64,000 nt of DNA from Rhabdophis nuchalis (GCA_039707465.1 CM077648.1:74704119-74768118), one strand, 5' to 3'; positions 1 to 35,755 are shown, counted from the stretch's first letter. Notes: generated from the sequence alone by a model not told the origin. Made by a program: numbers and translations.

Positions 1-257
1 GTTGCGTTAACACTTAGCAAAATAACCCATATTATTTTAGCATGTCATATAAAATAAGGTCATTAAACAAAACAAAACAAAACAAAGTTATATGAGCATA
101 GAGATATTGTGCATATTGTGTGAAATCATAGCCTGTCTTAAAGGACAGTTTTAATCAGATTCCTTTCTTGTAAAATATATTCTTGGATTTTATTATTTGT
201 TACCCACACTTCTCCATTTCTTCTTGTTTGCTTGCATTTCTTTTGTCCCCCAACCTG

Positions 258-259
258 AT

Positions 260-307
<48 letters not shown>

Positions 308-325
308 TTAATTAATTAATTAAAT
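258..325. repeat. (TTTA)n microsatellite, tail of the adjoining L2
   Basis: About 17 TTTA units grade into TTAA units and directly abut the 3' end of the minus-strand L2 copy to the right. The array therefore sits where that element's 3' tail is expected. Confidence 0.9.
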
Positions 326-1858
326 TTGTATCCCACCCTATCTCCCCGAGGGGACTCAGGGCGGCGCACAGAAATATAAAATATAAATATAAAAACAATA
401 CAATACAACACAGTTAAAAGTGAATTAAATTGAGGTCTGTGCTAAAATTTAAATTTGTAAAAGGGTTAAAATCAATGAATCAAATTAAAACTATATCCAT
501 CAAAACTAAGCCAGGCCAGCCTCTTGGAATAGATGTGTCTTTAGTGCCTGGCGGAAGAGGCGTAGGTCCGTGATAATACGAATGTCGGGCGGTAGGTCAT
601 TCCAGAGGGCAGGCCCCGCCACAGAGAAGGCTCTCCCCCTGGGGGCCACCCATCGGCATTGTCCGCCGGATGGCACCCTGAGGAGGCCCACTCTGTGGGA
701 GCGGACAGGTCTAAGGGAGGTATGCGGTAGGAGGCGGTCCCGCAAGTAGCAAGGTCCCGTGCCATGGAGCGCTTTGAAGATAGTTACTAGCACCTTGAAG
801 CGCACCCAGAAGGCCACAGGCAGCCAGTGCAGCTCACGCAGGAGAGGTATTACATGGGAGTATAGAGACTCTCCCAGGATCCCCCGCGCAGCTGCATTCT
901 GGACTAGCTGGAGCCTCTGGGTGCACCTCAAGAGGAGCCCCATGTAGAGAGCATTGCAGTAGTCCAGGCGGGAGGTGACGAGCTCTTGAGTGACCGTGCG
1001 CAAGGTGTCACGATCTAGATAGGGGCGCAACTGCCATATCAGATACACCTGATAAAAGGTCCCCTGGTCACGGCTGCCACATGGTCATCCAATGACAGCC
1101 GGGGATCCAGGAGGGCACCCAGATTGCGAGCACTATCCGCGGGGGCCAATGACTCGCCCCCGATAGTCAGAGATGGAACTAGCTGACTATATCATGACGC
1201 CAGAAACCACAGCCACTCGGTCTTGGATGGGTTGAGTCGGAGTTTGTTCCTCCCCATCCAGACTCGCACGGCCTCCAGACACTGGGACATCACTTCGACG
1301 GCATCGTTGGGGTGGTTAGGGGTAGAGACGTACAGCTGAGTATCTTCAGCGTACTGATGGAACTCTACCCCAAAACCACGGATGATCTCACTCAGCAGCT
1401 TCATGTAGATGTTAAACAGGAGGGGCAAGAGAACCGACCCCTGAGGCACCCCACATGTGAGGGGCCTCAACATCGACCTCTGCCCCCCTGCCAGTACAAA
1501 TTGCAACCGGTTGGAGAGGAAGGAGGAGAACCACCACAGAACGGTGCCCCTCAACCCCAACCCCTCCAGCCGGTGCAATAGGATACCATGGTCGATGATA
1601 TCGAAAGCCGCCAAGAGATCTAATAGGACCAGGATAGAGGAATGACCTCTATCCCGAGCCCTCCAGAGATCATCCACCAACGCGACCAATGCTGTCTCCG
1701 TGCTGTGCCCTGGCCAGAAGCCAGACTGGCGAGGGTCTAGATAGGCAGTTTCCTCCAGGTGCTGCGGGAACTGTCGTGCCGCCGCACTCTCCACAACCTT
1801 CGCTAGAAAACGAAGGTTGGAGACCGGACGATAATTAGCCAGCTCCGCTGAGTCCATT
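326..1858 (-). mobile_element. L2-clade LINE, 5'-truncated, degraded
   Basis: The minus strand carries reverse-transcriptase sequence (LANYRPVSNLRF, SGFWPGHSTETALV, LLDLLAAFD, GVPQGSV) and the conserved C-terminal tail ([35 protein letters not shown]). The RT part (1857-1192) and C-terminal part (1048-506) are in different blocks separated by a disrupted stretch. The catalytic YxDD box reads YAED, so the first aspartate is lost and the copy is enzymatically dead. The 3' UTR ends with the clade's short conserved hairpin-like sequence next to the TTTA tail. The 5' end stops inside the RT domain. Confidence 0.9.
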
Positions 1859-2091
1859 TATAAATGCAAATCCAAGATGTGAGTTGCAAAACTTTCTAGT
1901 CATGTCACAAATATATAAATCCCATTCTTCTACATTCACAACTCATTGAGCAGTTGGGAAATGAAATGTTCAAACCATATGTCTTCCAGTTCTAAAAGTG
2001 TTCTGCTTCCATGAGCTGTCCATGTCCTGGAGGGTCTTTTTTTCAAACATCTTAACTACATGCCATGTCTATAAGCTTGTGATTATATATA
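1859..2091. other. Unassigned A+T-rich stretch
   Basis: Nothing recognised between the L2 fragment and the hAT MITE. Confidence 0.4.
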
Positions 2092-2099
2092 TTATATAA

Positions 2100-2473
2100 C
2101 AGTGATGGCTAACCTTTTTTGGCTCGCGTGCCAAAAGCGGGGGAAGTGCAGGGGTGTCATGCATGGGCGTGCAACACCCATAATGCTATGTGCATGACCA
2201 CATTCTTTTGGCATGCTTTTTCCACCCTCCCCAGGCTCCAGAGGCTTTCTAGGAGTCTAGGGAGGATGAAAACAGCATCTCCTCCCCACCTCCAGGGGCT
2301 TCAGGAACTTCCCTGAAGCCTCCAGAGGGCAAAAAATGGCCTCAAAAGAAGGCCTAAATCAGCTGGCCATCGCACACATGTGGGCTGGAGCTGACAGGGC
2401 AATGCCTCATGTGCCCTAAGAAATGGTTCTGAGTGCCACCTGTGGCACCCATGCCATAGGTTCGCCATCACTG
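2100..2473. mobile_element. hAT-type MITE, 374 bp, 8-bp TSD TTATATAA
   Basis: The ends are inverted: CAGTGATGGCTAACC at the left and GGTTCGCCATCACTG at the right. TTATATAA occurs directly on both sides (2092-2099 and 2474-2481). There is no transposase. A second member, with only the left end, is at 19563. Confidence 0.9.
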
Positions 2474-2924
2474 TTATATAATATATGAAGCCATTTCCTC
2501 TAAAATATTTATAGGGGCAACTGCTGGTAGACAAACTAATTGAAGAATGCTATGAAGCATTTTAAAGTAGTGCTTTATCTATTATTAGCTGCTTGTAGCT
2601 TATATATCCATTGGCTTTTGTGTTCAATTATATTGAGCATAACTCTCAGCAATATGAATTCCTGGCTACTTAAGTAAGCAGGCACAGAAGGATTTGTTAC
2701 TATAGAAATAAATACCATCTTTGGATTGGAAACCACATGCATGTTTGCCACATAACTAAAAACATGCCAGTTCTCTCTTGGAAGATGACCACCAAATTCT
2801 CTTTATCAGTACAAAATCCATTGCATTACTGGCTATCTCCCAGCATTCAAAGGGGTTATTGTGTTTAGAAAAGGGGTTATTAAAATCAGTTTACAATTTT
2901 TACTGTAAGAACAAGAATGTGTAA

Positions 2925-3260
2925 TGGTTCTGGTGCTGCTTTTCTGATTTGCTTTCTCCTGGTTCACCCAGTGGGTGCCAGTGGCCATCCTCTGTGGCTC
3001 CATCTGGAAGAGAGCAAATTAAACTTGTCCACTGGTCTTTATTTCTTTCTTCTTTTCTTTTCTGTTTTTTATTTCCCCTTCCAGTCCGTTTTTTGTCTCT
3101 CGGCAACTGCCTGGACAAGTCCCTGCAGTTTTCTTGGCAAGGTTTTTCAGAAGTGGTTTGCCATTGCCTCCTTCTTCAGGCTGAGAGAAAGTGACTGGCC
3201 CAAAGTCACCCCATTGGATTCATTCCAAGGGTGAGACTATAACTCATAGTCTCATGGTTT
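2925..3260 (-). mobile_element. Old tRNA-derived/CORE-type SINE (approximate limits)
   Basis: The minus strand contains the GTGACTTTGGGCCAGTCACTTTCTCTCAG-like module, split by divergence, plus the adjoining GGAGGCAATGGCAAACCACTTC-type sequence. Related copies are at 11345 and 15735. The order resembles MIR/CORE-SINEs. The exact family was not determined. Confidence 0.55.
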
Positions 3261-3497
3261 CTACTGCTATTTTGGAAGCATTGAAGAAAATTCAGAAACT
3301 TTGGCTCCAGTAACCATTTGTCCTGGAAAATTGTAGGGTGGTGACAGATGTTACATTCAGTCTGGGGAAATTGGCAGGGCATAAGAGGAGCAGGGTATGA
3401 AGCTAGAGGGAGCATCCAGAGTCTCCCAACCAAACTCCATCACATGGGCAATAACTCTTTTTTCTGCTAGGTAGTGATACTGAGTGGGAGGGGAAAG

Positions 3498-3800
3498 TGT
3501 TAGATTAGACAAAGGATTCCGACTCAGGCATGGTCAAACAACAGGAACGTTTATTCACAACTATTTACAATACACTAGGATCATTACTGGCAAGGTTTCC
3601 CTGTCTGACAGCTGCTTATATACAGCTTTAAGGCGGGGAACCTTTTAGCAAGCAAGCTGCAACATTGTATCTATTTTCTAGACAGAATCCGGCCAGCTGC
3701 GTCTTAGCCAATCAGACGCAGCTGCCGACTCCGTTCCGGAATGCGGTGACTCAGAGTTTACCAGACTTGCTGGCTCGGTCGTAGACCTGAGGACTTAACA
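3498..3800 (-). mobile_element. Solo LTR, 303 bp, 5-bp TSD GAAAG
   Basis: The sequence starts TGTTA and ends TAACA, and is flanked by the direct repeat GAAAG at 3493-3497 and 3801-3805. Read on the minus strand it has a TATA-like TATATAAG (about 3615-3622) followed downstream by an AATAAA signal (3550-3555), the order expected in an LTR. No internal gag/pol sequence is adjacent, so it is a solo LTR left by recombination. Whether it derives from an endogenous retrovirus or a Gypsy-type element cannot be told here. Confidence 0.8.
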
Positions 3801-4302
3801 GAAAGGAGGTCAAGGAATTGACCAATCACTGCCCTACATTAAATGTGCATTGACAAATGCTCTCTGATTTCATTGTTGAGGCAGAGTAAAGCTGATGGTG
3901 GGGGCAATGAAAATTAAGTAAGCATACATTCCTGTCACGTCAAAGATGGAAGAAAGCACATCAGAAAGCAGATCAGTAAGTGCCCTCAGATGCCTCTTTC
4001 TGATTATGAAGGAGAAATTCAGGGACACATTTCCAAGAAGTGAAAAAGGCCAGAAAAAACAAACACTTTCTAGTTATTTCAACAATCGCTTCCTCTACTA
4101 CGCATGTTTTTCCCCTTCATATCAGTCAATATATTTATTTATGCTTTTGAAAAATATACTTGTTATTTCATATGATGCTTTTTTACCATAGAAACACTTG
4201 CCCAGGAAGCTTACCAAATGAAAGATTAAACTTGTGCATAGTTCTTTGTAGATCAGAAAAGCTAAGATAAGCCACTGGTCAGTCTGGAAAGTCATACGCT
4301 TT

Positions 4303-4796
4303 TAAGGTGCTGGTCACCACCTTCAAAGCGCTCCATGGCTCGGGACCTAGTTATCTGCAGGATCGCATCCTACCCCATACATCCCTTCTGCCGATTCGCT
4401 CCCACAGAGAGGGACTTCTTCGGGTGCCAACCACTAGGCAATGCCAGCGGGCGACGCCCAGGGGAAGGGCCTTCTCTGTGGTGGGCCCAACCCTCTGGAA
4501 CGACCTACCCCCCGAAATCAGAACGACGGACCTCCGCTCCTTCCGCCAGAAGTTAAAGACTCACTTCTTCCATCAGGCCGGCCTGGCCTAACTTTTTATA
4601 CCTAGCCGCAGAAAGAAATTGCTTAATTAGAATTTTAAGGGGTAATTGTTAGGGTTTTAGGGGTTTTAATATTGATTTTAGCACAGGGGTAATTTAATTC
4701 GGTTTTAATATTTTGTATATTGTTGTATTTATTAGATTTTTAATTTCCTGTGCACCGCCCCGAGTCCCCATGGGGGAGAGGGGGCGGTCTATAAAT

Positions 4797-4880
<84 letters not shown>

Positions 4881-4883
4881 ATA
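4303..4883 (+). mobile_element. L2-clade LINE 3' end with (AAAT)n tail
   Basis: A 5'-truncated copy retains the last ~95 codons of ORF2 (4307-4591, with HGSGPSYLQDRILPHT and WNDLPPEIRTTDLRSFR) without an internal stop. The 3' UTR ends with the conserved CCGAGTCCCCATGGGG hairpin, then about 85 bp of AAAT repeats. Confidence 0.92.
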
Positions 4884-7343
4884 CATCAGATCATTTTTTT
4901 AATGAATGAAGTAAACTGCCATATCTTGTTCATTAAAAATGTACAAAATTCACTTCAGATGGGTTTTCAGCTGAACACTAACACTTGCTTAGGAAGAGAA
5001 CCATAAGAATTTTCAAGCAAATTACTTATTTATGAAAATATTATATTTCTTGACAGACCATCAATAAGGGTTATAAAACTCTAGCTTTTAATTGAGTTGA
5101 AAGAGAAATTGGCCTTGAGAAATTATTAGAACGGTCTATCTCTTTCTCTCAAGACCCTCTTAAACATGCATAAACTAGGCCTCGTTTGTAGTGACGAACA
5201 ATTGTTGTAGGGTTTACATTCACATTTATTTTGCTATAATATATGAATGCTCTTCTTATAAGAGTCATAGTTTGTAGAGGCATCTGTCTATACACAAATA
5301 AATGCAAATATAAGAGTATTTCAGGCCAGCTATTTTAGCACCCAAAGTCTGGAGGCAATAGGAATGAAACTTGCTTCGCCATCTCACTTTTAGTCATTGT
5401 AAGCAACAGCCCAGCCTACATCTGCATTTCCTGCAGACAGCTCTTATTATACCAAATATGAGGAAGCAGAAATATTTGCACAATCTCTTTGTTCTTTTCT
5501 ACTATCATAAAATGATTAGCATGGTAGATTTATTAAAAGGTCACATATTAACTGAAAATACTTTGATCAAATATTCAGAAAGGCGGCAAGCCTTGAAAAT
5601 TGCCTAATCGAAGGTTTTAACCCTCTCCACTGGAATTCTGAGTACGTTTTAAATCCAGGTGTTAAAACAATTTCTGAAATACAGGCTTTTATAAAATTAT
5701 AGGGAAATGAAGGAAGGGAATGTTTGATTTTAAAAAGCTGCATTCTTGTTCTTCATTAATTCTGAGTTAATTGTATTTACCATTTTATAAGGAGATTTTA
5801 TTAATTCCATTTTCCAGTAAGATTTTGGATTTTTTTCTGAATTATCCTTCCATAATTCTGATATGTACATAAAAGAAATCTGTTGGGGATTTATTTTATT
5901 TCAAAAAATTGTTATCTGCCAACACAAACTCCATTGTAGCATGGACGGCAGTAACAAATGCAGCAGTAACAAATACCTCAGCTTACCGTATATTCATCAT
6001 ATGGAGCAAGGAAAGTTCACTTAACCTAATATGTATTTGAGAAAACTGCATTTAAAAATAGTGGAGAAAGTTGAACACTAAAATGCACACCTAGTAGAAA
6101 GTCCTATGCATAAAATAAATATTGCAAAAAAAACAACCATCCAAAATTTGTATATGCATGAAAGGAGCCTACGAATGTACTTTCTCTGGTTAGTTCATGA
6201 TATTTTAAAAGCCCTAAAATAGGCTAATCATAAAAGCATGTAGGATAAATTGTTCCTCTTTTGGAAAACCTTCTTACAAGTACCCATGCTTTTTTCTCTT
6301 TGACTGATGCTCGACCTCCAATAATTAAGCAAACTTATCCATATGCTTGAAATTTATGCTTCAGGAATGCCCCTGTGGCCCCTGAAAAAAATTAGATGTA
6401 ATCTCTATAAAACCTATAAAATCTCTTTTCACAGGCTGACTTTTAATACACCAGGATAGCTTTATTAAACATTGGAGGAGTATTGTTACTAATAGTAATA
6501 AATCAAGATATGAAATTCTGTTTCTGTTCTGATATTTTTAAAAATGAGACTCTTGACCAATCTGCTCATTCTGCTATAAATTACTGCCTTTTTGTATTCT
6601 TGAGCTGGATTGATAGATCAAAACAAATTTTGGTTGCTATCCAAGTAAGCAGAACGTCTTGGCATTTTAAAGATAAATTGTTAAGAAATAGAGTAAAACT
6701 GAATAATATATATTTCATAGCAGTTACAAAGATCAGATTTACAAATTTTATATAAAACTGTGAAATTTGATGATGCTCTTAATTATGTTCCAGAAATGTT
6801 TACAGGTCAGAAAACAAGTACTGTTTTGAAATTAGCACAATCAGCTTTTGAACAACTGTAAGCATTAGGTGGTTGGCAATAAATATTAATCCTCATAACT
6901 ATTGGGAAGTTCTTTGAATTCTGAAGAACTGATATTGGTGCACAAAATTATACATGTTTTAGCAGTTTTCTCTCAATGCTCAATTTACACCTGAAGACTT
7001 TGGACATATGTTTTAATATCAGGGCTAACTTATATCCATGCATTGGAAGAATGGCAGTGTAATTGGGATCAAAGCACAAAAGAAAGAGTTATTTCAGCAT
7101 CGGCAATATAGGAATCCTCTTTACTGCCTACCTAGCTATAGATATACATAGTATATAAACATGGATGTGGAAATGTTCCTACAACTGTACACATGCTTAT
7201 GAGTGCCCCCCACTCTTATATGTTCATTTTTGAAAAGGCGGGTTATCCAAATGGCTGAACAGTGGTAAAATTCTCTTTGATACTTAGCAAGAGATTAACA
7301 ACTAGCTCAGCATAGCATAACATTTAATGGTCATTTATGTTTT

Positions 7344-7345
<2 letters not shown>
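4884..7345. other. Unassigned A+T-rich intergenic DNA
   Basis: Six-frame reading gave only short open frames with no recognisable domain. No repeat family could be named. Confidence 0.5.
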
Positions 7346-7389
<44 letters not shown>

Positions 7390-7390
7390 C
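7346..7390. repeat. (ATAG)n microsatellite, tail of adjoining L2
   Basis: About eleven ATAG units abut the 3' end of the minus-strand L2 copy to the right. Confidence 0.9.
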
Positions 7391-8735
<1,345 letters not shown>

Positions 8736-8829
8736 GATAGATGATGATTGATAGATAGATAAATAGAGATTGATTTTAATGATTGCAAACCATCCACGTT
8801 ATCCTGTGGTAATATAGGGGGGGCAATAA

Positions 8830-9570
8830 ATTTTATAAATAAATAAGTACACAGTACATGGTTCAATAAGCTGTGCTTGTTAAATGGCTATTCCTACATT
8901 ATGAAATAATGCCTCAAGTAAAGTCTTAGTTTCTCTTCAGATAATTAAAGCTATAATTCTACACTTCCATTCTCCAGAAAAACCAACATTTAACTCTAAC
9001 AGCTATAGAGACTATGTGGTAAGGAAAAACAACCATAGAGTCCCACATTTAGAGAATGCCTGCTCCAGCTTTTCAGGCCTTATTGTTTTAAGTTTTGTTA
9101 CCTCTCTCAAACCAACCTGTACTCATGTAGATAATCGAAATCCATTGGACTGACTGGACAAACTATGAGATCAATTTGTTCAAAGGTTTCATTTCACAGC
9201 ATTTCAGCCATGTTAAGGGGAAAACATTCTACGAGTCTCTGCAGGCACAGTTGGGAAGCAAGATTTTTTTGTGGGGGGATATGTTTATGTATGGGTGTGG
9301 GTGTGGATATATATAAAACAAATAAATTTTAGTTGAAATTGGTTAAGTAAACATCAACTTTAATTCAGAAAACAGATGAGTGGAAAACAATGGGTCAGCA
9401 CACTATAAAGCAGTGCTTTTCTTTTTGGGGGAGTCAAATAGGTTACAAATTACCAACACCCCAAACATTAATTGTATGTGGTGGTTTTAAAAAATAAAAT
9501 AAAAATCCAACTACAGATCCAATTCCTTGATCTACAAAGCTTTCTCATTTGGCTGATCATTTTCTTGGTT
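8830..9570 (-). other. Region expected to hold the TSPAN8 3' UTR
   Basis: No repeat or other gene was recognised here. It directly follows the TSPAN8 stop codon on the minus strand, so it should contain the 3' UTR, but the polyadenylation site cannot be placed from sequence alone. Confidence 0.4.
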
Positions 9571-31588
<22,018 letters not shown>

Positions 31589-31703
31589 CTTTCCTTACTC
31601 CAGCAAGAAATATTCTCAAATGGAAGGAAAATCTCTCAGAAGGGATCTTCTTTAAATTGTTCTATTGCAGAATCGAAAGAAGTTCTCAGCTGCTTTCTCC
31701 GAG
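31589..31703 (-). other. TSPAN8: Probable 5' UTR of TSPAN8 adjoining coding exon 1
   Basis: Reading the minus strand, a pyrimidine-rich stretch ending in TTATTGTCAG at 31704-31706 is followed by 115 nt with no ATG and then the start codon. This would fit an acceptor for a second exon carrying 5' UTR plus the start, with a non-coding first exon further right. This is inference from splice-like sequence only; no promoter was recognised. Confidence 0.4.
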
Positions 31704-31901
31704 CTGACAATAAAAAGGGAACTTATGAAGGGGAAATACGTTTGTTATTCATATCTGGTAGGCAAATATTAACCAGGGCACTGAACAAAAGCCAACTTTA
31801 GTATTTCCTTTTACACACCTGCAAAGTTCATAAATGTGAGCGTTGGCCATACAATTACTTTTTCATCATTGTTGTAACTGTGAATGGCCACTAAATAAGT
31901 A

Positions 31902-32345
31902 GCCATTATAATAATAATAAATTTAATTTGTAGACCGCTCCCTCTCCCCGAAGGGACTCGGGGCGGTGCACAGGGGAGTTAAAAACGTACAAACATAGAT
32001 ACATCATAAATATATAAAATCAAATTAAACAATTTATCCCTGCGCTTAAAAGCTAAAATCCTAAAAACTAACCCCTTAAAAACCCAATTAAAACAATTTA
32101 GATGTTCAGACTAAAAAGGCTGGAAGATAGGTTAGGCCAGGCCGGCCTGTTGGAAAAGATAAGTCTTGAGCTTTTGTTGGAAGGCGCGGACGTCCGTGGT
32201 TGTCCTGAGGTCGGGGGGTAGGTCATTCCATAGAGCTGGGCCCGCCACAGAGAAGGCCCTTCCCCTGGGCATCGCCTGCTGGCATTGCCTAGTGGACAGC
32301 ACCCAGAGAAGTCCCTCTCTGTGGGAGCGTATCGGTCAGAGGGAT
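31902..32345 (-). mobile_element. L2-clade LINE 3' fragment with (ATA)n tail
   Basis: The 3' UTR and the last ~60 codons of ORF2 on the minus strand, with the CCCGAAGGGACTCGGGG 3' hairpin. A short ATA tail lies at 31902-31920. It sits about 200 bp upstream of the possible TSPAN8 5' exon. Confidence 0.9.
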
Positions 32346-33009
32346 GAACAAGGACTACCTGTGCAGAGATTTAAATTCAGATATAGAAACTATAGTAGCA
32401 ATGATTCATTCTGGTGGGTACATGAAACAAAAAAAAGTAAAAATAAAACAATTGAATAAAATTAATTAGGATTGTGGGATATGGTGGCACCCTGGCAATC
32501 TTCCAGATTCTTGAGTGTCGGTCTGAGAGCTTTAATAGACATTCTATACAAATTATACTGTAGCCAATTAGCACAATATGAAATACAACTCGTACATTCC
32601 TCAATGGGAACACTTTTTAACAATAATATGCTTGTTGGTGTCAGCTACACAAACAGTTTCTAAAATAGATATAATGGTTATAGACTTCCTTACCTGTAAC
32701 AGCTTTCCACATCTATTTCTTGAAGGAGAAGCAAAACATTTTTAAAGGAAAACACCAAGAAAATCTAGTTCCCTTTTGAAAAGCACTTTGGGCAAGTCTT
32801 ACTGTTCAGCATCAGAAGGATATACATATGGCTCCATGTATTCAGTAGTTTGCAGCATTGAATATACGGTAGTAATATAGCTCGTAGGGATGACTGCAAT
32901 GTATTGATAAATTTCTTTTTTTTAATCTTTTTTATTATTTTATATTCTTCTCCTGTCTTCAATTTTTGTATTAGTTTTTTTTTTTTAATGTAAAAAAAAT
33001 CGGTGGAAC

Positions 33010-33425
33010 TGTGCAAAAATCTTGGTTACAGCTGCCAGTTGCTTCTAAACCAGGAGCTGTGAGGCCCAGGGATTCCAAATTGCAAACCAATTGCTTCTTG
33101 GGTAGTGCTAGCCCATTCTCAACAAACAATGAAGCCTCTTTCGAATACAGTCTTTCAACCCCAAATCACTCCATCTTGCTGGGATTGAGTCTCAACCTGT
33201 TCCTCCCATTCCAGAACCTGGCAGCCATCAGTTACCTGGCAGCACTGTAACACCATCCTTTATTTGGCCATGTGTCAAGATGTACAGTTATGAAAACCTA
33301 ACCCCACATTGACAGATTATCCCACCAAGAGATTTCATGTGCACTTTGAATAGGAGTGGGGAGAGCACCAAGTCTTGTAGCATTTCCTACTTGAAGGACG
33401 GAGCTCAATCTCTATTATAGAAAAT
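33010..33425 (-). mobile_element. Ancient L2-clade ORF2 remnant
   Basis: The order of segments matches the minus-strand RT region of the younger copies: GATTATCCCACCAAGAGATTTCAT corresponds to their GATGATCTCGCCCAGCGGCTTCAT, and TTGAGTCTCAACCTGTTCC to TTGAGCCTGAGTCCGTTAC. It is strongly diverged with many stops. Segments around 34280-34600 may continue the same element. Confidence 0.6.
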
Positions 33426-33448
33426 TTTCTTGCAAAAATTCCTTAAAT

Positions 33449-33690
33449 CAGGGGTCTCCAACCTTTGCAACTTTAAGTCTGAAGGACTTCAGCTCCCAGA
33501 ATTCTCCAGCCAGCTTTGCTGGGAGCTGAAGTCCTTCAGCGACTGTTATCTAGAACAGGGGTCTCCAACCTTTGCAACTTTAAGTCTGAAGGACTTCAGC
33601 TCCCAGACATCTCCAGCCAGCTTTGCTGCCTGGAGAATTCTGGGAGCTGAAGTCCTTCAGACTTAAAGTTGCAAAGGTTGGAGACCCCTG
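33449..33690. mobile_element. Composite palindromic hAT MITE, 242 bp, outer TSD CCTTAAAT
   Basis: The outer ends are flanked by CCTTAAAT (33441-33448 and 33691-33698). Inside, a first incomplete palindrome (33449-33540) is joined by about 15 bp of unrelated sequence to a complete second palindrome (33556-33690) whose right end is the outer right end. Confidence 0.9.
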
Positions 33691-33879
33691 CCTTAAATAA
33701 TCCTCCTGCCCATCACACCCCCCACAGAGTGTGTAGAGCCAGAGACTGGCAATCTGTGGACCCAATAAGAACTGAGATATGAAGTCCATTTTCTACTTAA
33801 GAAACCCTTTAAGAGTCTTCTGGGAGACATGAAGTTCCTTAGATGTCAGGGTTTGGACATTTGAAAAGCTCTTCAAATG

Positions 33880-34135
33880 GAGGGAGAGAGAGAGATACAG
33901 TAGGTAGGTAGGGAGAGAGAGAGTGTAGATAGGTAGGTAGGTAGAGGGAGGGAGAGAGATACAGTAGGTAGGTAGGGAGAGAGAGTGTGTAGATAGGTAG
34001 GTAGGTAGAGGGATAGAGAGAAATAGAGAGAGAGAGAGAGAAATACAGTAGATAGGTAGGGGGGGAGAGAATAGGTAGATAGGTAGATAGGTAGATAGAG
34101 GGGAGAGATAGAGAAATGCAGTAGGTAGGTAGGGA
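33880..34135. repeat. (GTAG)/(GAGA) minisatellite array
   Basis: Same unit family and orientation as 26998-27402 but without the surrounding transposon ends. Confidence 0.92.
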
Positions 34136-34139
34136 CACC

Positions 34140-35020
34140 TGCACTAGACACCTGCACTAGATCTATGTTCACTAAACTGGGCGTGGGTGTAGCCAGTGCG
34201 TGATGCATCCGACCCATGGACTGGGCGTTGGACAGCTCTGATCTAGTGCGTAGCCTCAGCAATGTGTCTCCCAAAGAACTCCTCAGATGTTGAAGTCCTC
34301 AAAGACAAGTAGCTTCAGTAATTGTACCACTAACCTCCCAATGAGACTCCGCAGCACAAGGAAGCTGCTCTGCTGCCTAAAAGACAATACAACAGCAGCA
34401 TTCTCACCTTAGAGAGCAGTGTTACTAGTATTGTCTGTGGGACAGTGATCTTTAATCTCCCAAATGACAATGCCGTTCCACTTTCCTTCCCCTTAGTTTG
34501 TGGCTATGAAAGACTTAATTGAGCACATCCCAAGAGGAGAAATGCCCCCACCTCCAACCACATTTTGATAGTGTAAGATGAGGCAACCTTTACTTTAGGC
34601 AGACTTGGCATTCAACAACAACAGCTGGATACCAGCGGTTTCAAATTTCTTGTAAACTAGTCTTTCAGTAACCCATCCCATCCTTTTTCCATCAATCTCC
34701 ACACCACTTCAATCACCTCCTATAATGGAATGCATGTGTGACCTTGAGGAAAGAGGAGATGAAATACTGCCTAGAAAACAAGCAGAGGAGAGAGGCAGGA
34801 GCTTGCCATTTCTCAATGGTCAGAGAAAGAAACTAAGGAAGGACCCTCCCTAACAGAGCTAGCAGTTAAATGTGGAATCCCTATTGCAGGATTCATATCA
34901 TTCTCCCTGGGTAAACCACACAGGAAACACAACTAGACAAGCTAAACCTACTTTTTTTGTACTTTTCTTGCATTAACTTGCATGTTTGAAAGTACTACAT
35001 TGTAAGTACATACACAACTA
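34140..35020. other. Mostly unassigned intergenic DNA
   Basis: No coding sequence recognised. Part (34280-34600) has the texture of old LINE sequence but I could not align it with confidence. Confidence 0.35.
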
Positions 35021-35028
35021 CACTGCAT

Positions 35029-35204
35029 CAGTGGTGAGTTGCCAATTTTTTTACTACCGGTTTGGGCGTGCCCTGTGCTCACTCGCTTGTGTGCGTGATG
35101 CTTCTGCGCATGCTCAGAAGCATCTGGGAAGGTGGGCAGAGCCTCCCACTGCCGTTATTACCGGTTCACCTGATCCGGGCTGAACAAGGAACAACCCACC
35201 TCTG
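35029..35204. mobile_element. hAT-type MITE, 176 bp, TSD CACTGCAT
   Basis: Ends CAGTGGTGAGTTGCC and GGAACAACCCACCTCTG, TSD at 35021-35028 and 35205-35212. An internal CTTCTGCGCATGCTCAGAAG palindrome resembles that of the element at 25221. Confidence 0.92.
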
Positions 35205-35567
35205 CACTGCATGTCTTTGGATGAATTAAGACACAGAGAAGAGGAAAATGGCGTAGTTGCCATAAACTTGGAATCTTTTGACAACTGGGGTCCATTAACT
35301 ACCTTTATTACAAGTGTTTCAAACCTGTTCTCAGTTACTTTCTCATGAGAGATGCTACATTGTTTTAAAAGCTGTTTTAATTTGCATTTACACTTGAAGC
35401 TTTCTTGAGAGCATTTTGTCATCTGTAAATGTATGACACACACATACATACATACATATGTGTCTAAAACCACCAATGTAATATAAGGCCCTGGGTCCTT
35501 TTTTAGGAGAAGGTGCGGGTTATAAATTTGAAAAATTATATATATACACTCACAGACAGAAGCCTGC

Positions 35568-35611
35568 CTGATGATGACAAGTGAGATCTTGTCGAAATGT
35601 TGCAATAACAT
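35568..35611 (+). ncRNA. Hammerhead-like motif, degenerate
   Basis: CTGATGA is followed by a 6-bp stem (GACAAG/CTTGTC), then GAAA, then a 5-bp stem (ATGTT/AACAT with loop GCAAT). This is the hammerhead core order, but one extra T follows CTGATGA and no stem I can be formed with the flanks. It is probably a decayed PLE-type motif. Confidence 0.45.
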
Positions 35612-35755
35612 TTCTATGCCTTATACACGGGAAAATCCCCGAAGCCAGCTATGCCAGCATACCTACACCCGTGAAAATCTACGAAAACAAATATATATAT
35701 GTGTGTGTGTGTGTGTGTGTTACGTTTTTGAGCTGATCAATAAATAAGTCAGGGA

